Assembly (NCBI GenBank): GCA_034666665.1
Contig: JAXDLK010000081.1
Span: 1 to 6,995 of the forward strand
Direction of reading: 5' to 3'
DNA length: 6,995 nucleotides
Source of the DNA: JAXDLK01 sp034666665
GTDB lineage: Bacteria > Desulfobacterota > Binatia > JACPRU01
The notes under the pieces are model-generated. The model was not told the DNA's origin. It saw only the letters and a program-made list of their open reading frames with translations, and ran no database searches. Position 1 is the first letter of the stretch, and each line of letters opens with the position of its first letter. Shown here piece by piece: positions 5,631 to 6,995 of this stretch. The translations under genes and the position numbers were made by a program.

Positions 5631-6482
5631 GTGAAGAAGGTCACCATGCATCTGGGAACGACTGCGCCTTCGGGAGATTTGAGGCTGTGGTTCTTCCGGC
5701 TCGGGGGTTTGCTTGCCGCCCTCATTCTCGGGAGCACGGCCCCGGCGGCGGCCGAGCTCTCTTACGTCGGTTCCTCGACCATCGGCGATGGGATCATCCC
5801 AGCCGCAGCGGCGGCTTTCGCCAGCAAGACCGGCGTCAAGATGGGGTCGATCGCCACGCAGGGCTCCGGTCAGGGCCTCAAGCTGGTCGTGAGCGGCGCG
5901 GCCCCGCTGGCTGGCGTGTCCCGGGGTCTCACCTTTGTCGAGAAGCAGCAGCGGATCTACTACCAGACCATCGGCTACGACGCCGTAGTCGTGTACGTGC
6001 ACGGCAGCAATCCGGTGGCCAGCCTCAGCAAGGCGGCGCTGAAGGGAATCTACACGGGGCGCATCCGGAGCTGGAAGGAGGTCGGAGGAGAGGACGCGCC
6101 GATCGTGGTCATCACCCAGATCTGGGGCGCACAGCGAGCGCAGATGGTGGATTTCCGCGACCAGGTCATGGATGGCGGCGCATACCTGGAGGACCGGCGG
6201 GAGGTGGATCGCCAGGACGACCAGGTCGCGGCCCTGCTGTCGGAGCCGCGAGGAATCACTGCGGTGAGCTTTTCCATGGCGCAGCCCGGCATCAGAGCGG
6301 TGACCATCGAGGGCTTCCCCCCGGACCCTCGAAGTTTGCGCTCGGGCGCCTACCTCCTGTCCCGCCCGCTGCTGCTGGTCGCGCCGGCGCGCCCGGACCC
6401 CGACGTCCGACGCTTCGTGGAGTTCATGCTGACCCCCGAAGGCCAGGCCATCGTCGCGCGGAAATTCGTTCCCCTCCGATAG
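5631..6482 (+). CDS. PstS-like periplasmic solute-binding protein
   Basis: The 283-residue protein has a signal peptide: Arg18/Arg23, a hydrophobic stretch 24-36, and a likely signal peptidase I site after APAAA (41). The mature part follows the PstS-like fold: VGSSTIGDG (46-54), QGSGQGLK (77-84), GVSRGLTFVEKQ, then YDAVVVYVHGSNPVASLS and the family signature IYTGRIRSWKEVGG, ending FMLTPEGQAIVARKFVPL. Phosphate-binding relatives usually carry R-x-D-x-S-G-T after this signature; here residues 162-171 read TQIWGAQRAQ, so the ligand may not be phosphate or may be held differently. GTG 5631 is chosen because GAGGA lies 6 bases before it; ATG 5646, five codons on, also has a site (AAGAAGG, 5 bases before) and would still keep the signal peptide. 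No Pst permease genes are in the window. The next gene starts 12 bases downstream and encodes a membrane sensor, so a role in signal sensing rather than uptake is plausible. Confidence 0.85.
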   Translation: MKKVTMHLGTTAPSGDLRLWFFRLGGLLAALILGSTAPAAAELSYVGSSTIGDGIIPAAAAAFASKTGVKMGSIATQGSGQGLKLVVSGAAPLAGVSRGLTFVEKQQRIYYQTIGYDAVVVYVHGSNPVASLSKAALKGIYTGRIRSWKEVGGEDAPIVVITQIWGAQRAQMVDFRDQVMDGGAYLEDRREVDRQDDQVAALLSEPRGITAVSFSMAQPGIRAVTIEGFPPDPRSLRSGAYLLSRPLLLVAPARPDPDVRRFVEFMLTPEGQAIVARKFVPLR

Positions 6483-6494
6483 GAACCGCCCGGT

Positions 6495-6995
6495 ATGCCG
6501 CGCGTCTCGTCGAAGCTGCTCCTCATCACCGTCGTCGTCGTGATCGGCTTCGCGTCCATGCTGACGCTCGTCGTCGGTCAGCTGCGCGAGGTGGCGGTCG
6601 GCGGGCCGCTGTACGCCGACCTCCACCGTCATGCCCAGCTCCGCCACACCCTCGCCGTGATGCGAGCGAATCTTGCCGAGATTCGAACGCTGACGACCAC
6701 CGCCCGGTACACCACCGACCCCGACGAGCTCCGAGCCCTGGCCACATCCGCGGGCGAGCTGCAGCAACAGGTGCACGACCAGCTCCGGGAAGTGCTTGGC
6801 GCGACCCACGACCCGGCCGCTACCTCGGCCCTCGCCGCCGCCGAGTTCGCCTGGGATGATTTCGCGGGGACGGCCACGGCCAGCTTCGAGCTGATGCTTC
6901 GCGGGGACACGCGAGCGCTTGCCGAGGCGCTCGCGAGGCAGGCGTTTCGCCAGGAACGGTTCACCGACGAGGTGGACGGTGCGATCAACACCCTC
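6495..6995 (+). CDS. N-terminal part of a membrane-bound sensor (histidine kinase or chemoreceptor), cut by window end
   Basis: The open frame gives 167 residues to the window edge with no stop. A cytoplasmic start MPRVSSK is followed by one membrane segment (about 8-28, LLLITVVVVIGFASMLTLVVG). Next is a periplasmic region predicted to be almost all helix, with VGGPLYADLHRH at 35-46. The G-P-L-Y pattern just after the first membrane segment and the long amphipathic helices are typical of four-helix-bundle sensor domains of methyl-accepting chemotaxis proteins and sensor kinases. The signalling domains that would decide between these lie beyond the window. AGGAA (6481-6485), overlapping the stop of the binding-protein gene, lies 9 bases before the ATG, and the 12-base gap indicates one operon. 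The binding protein encoded just upstream may be its ligand partner. Confidence 0.75.
   Translation, partial: MPRVSSKLLLITVVVVIGFASMLTLVVGQLREVAVGGPLYADLHRHAQLRHTLAVMRANLAEIRTLTTTARYTTDPDELRALATSAGELQQQVHDQLREVLGATHDPAATSALAAAEFAWDDFAGTATASFELMLRGDTRALAEALARQAFRQERFTDEVDGAINTL

Noticed and set aside
5592..6809. 405-codon minus-strand frame opposite the PstS-like gene and sensor start
   Set aside because: It has no recognisable domain and is antisense to a gene with clear signal peptide and fold signatures.
1..6995. tRNA, rRNA, CRISPR arrays, complete insertion sequences
   Set aside because: No cloverleaf, rRNA-like stretch, spaced direct repeats or transposase frame was seen on either strand.

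Overview
The window looks like high-GC DNA from an environmental bacterium. Reading frames show strong G/C preference at third codon positions and the starts include TTG and GTG. The gene set (single-chain acyl-CoA carboxylase, JmjC-type oxygenase, PstS-like binding protein with a membrane sensor) would fit groups such as Acidobacteriota, Myxococcota, Binatota or Rokubacteria. Nothing in the sequence fixes the phylum.

Block 1 (1-3490, + strand) is metabolic. The last codons of an unidentified gene overlap the TTG start of a 1141-residue protein. That protein joins biotin carboxylase, biotin carrier and carboxyltransferase domains in one chain, so it should carboxylate an acyl-CoA by itself. 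Its biotin carboxylase half reads more like that of pyruvate carboxylase than AccC, and it lacks a short loop that most family members have.

Block 2 (3490-5630) looks accessory. A 489-residue JmjC-type iron/2-oxoglutarate oxygenase with a C-terminal winged-helix-like domain begins with a GTG that shares one base with the preceding stop codon. Convergent to it on the minus strand is a 49-codon gene with an excellent ribosome binding site. Its product is Lys-rich and has the layout of a peptide natural product (RiPP) precursor: a leader-like helix, an Ala-Gly-Ala-Gly junction and a short tail. A second minus-strand frame overlaps its end and shows strong codon-position bias but no standard start. 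Divergent from the small gene is a remnant of a ParB-like domain gene, cut off after about 19 recognisable residues. The mixture of tiny genes, an unusual oxygenase and a gene fragment suggests insertion or rearrangement between two ordinary blocks.

Block 3 (5631-6995, + strand) is a likely two-gene unit. It encodes an exported PstS-like solute-binding protein whose usual phosphate-contact motif is replaced, followed after 12 bases by the N-terminal part of a membrane sensor (histidine kinase or chemoreceptor) that runs off the window. The binding protein may deliver a ligand signal to the sensor.

The most interesting lead is the oxygenase plus small-peptide pair in block 2, which could be an undescribed peptide-modification system. 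That is inference and needs a neighbourhood survey.
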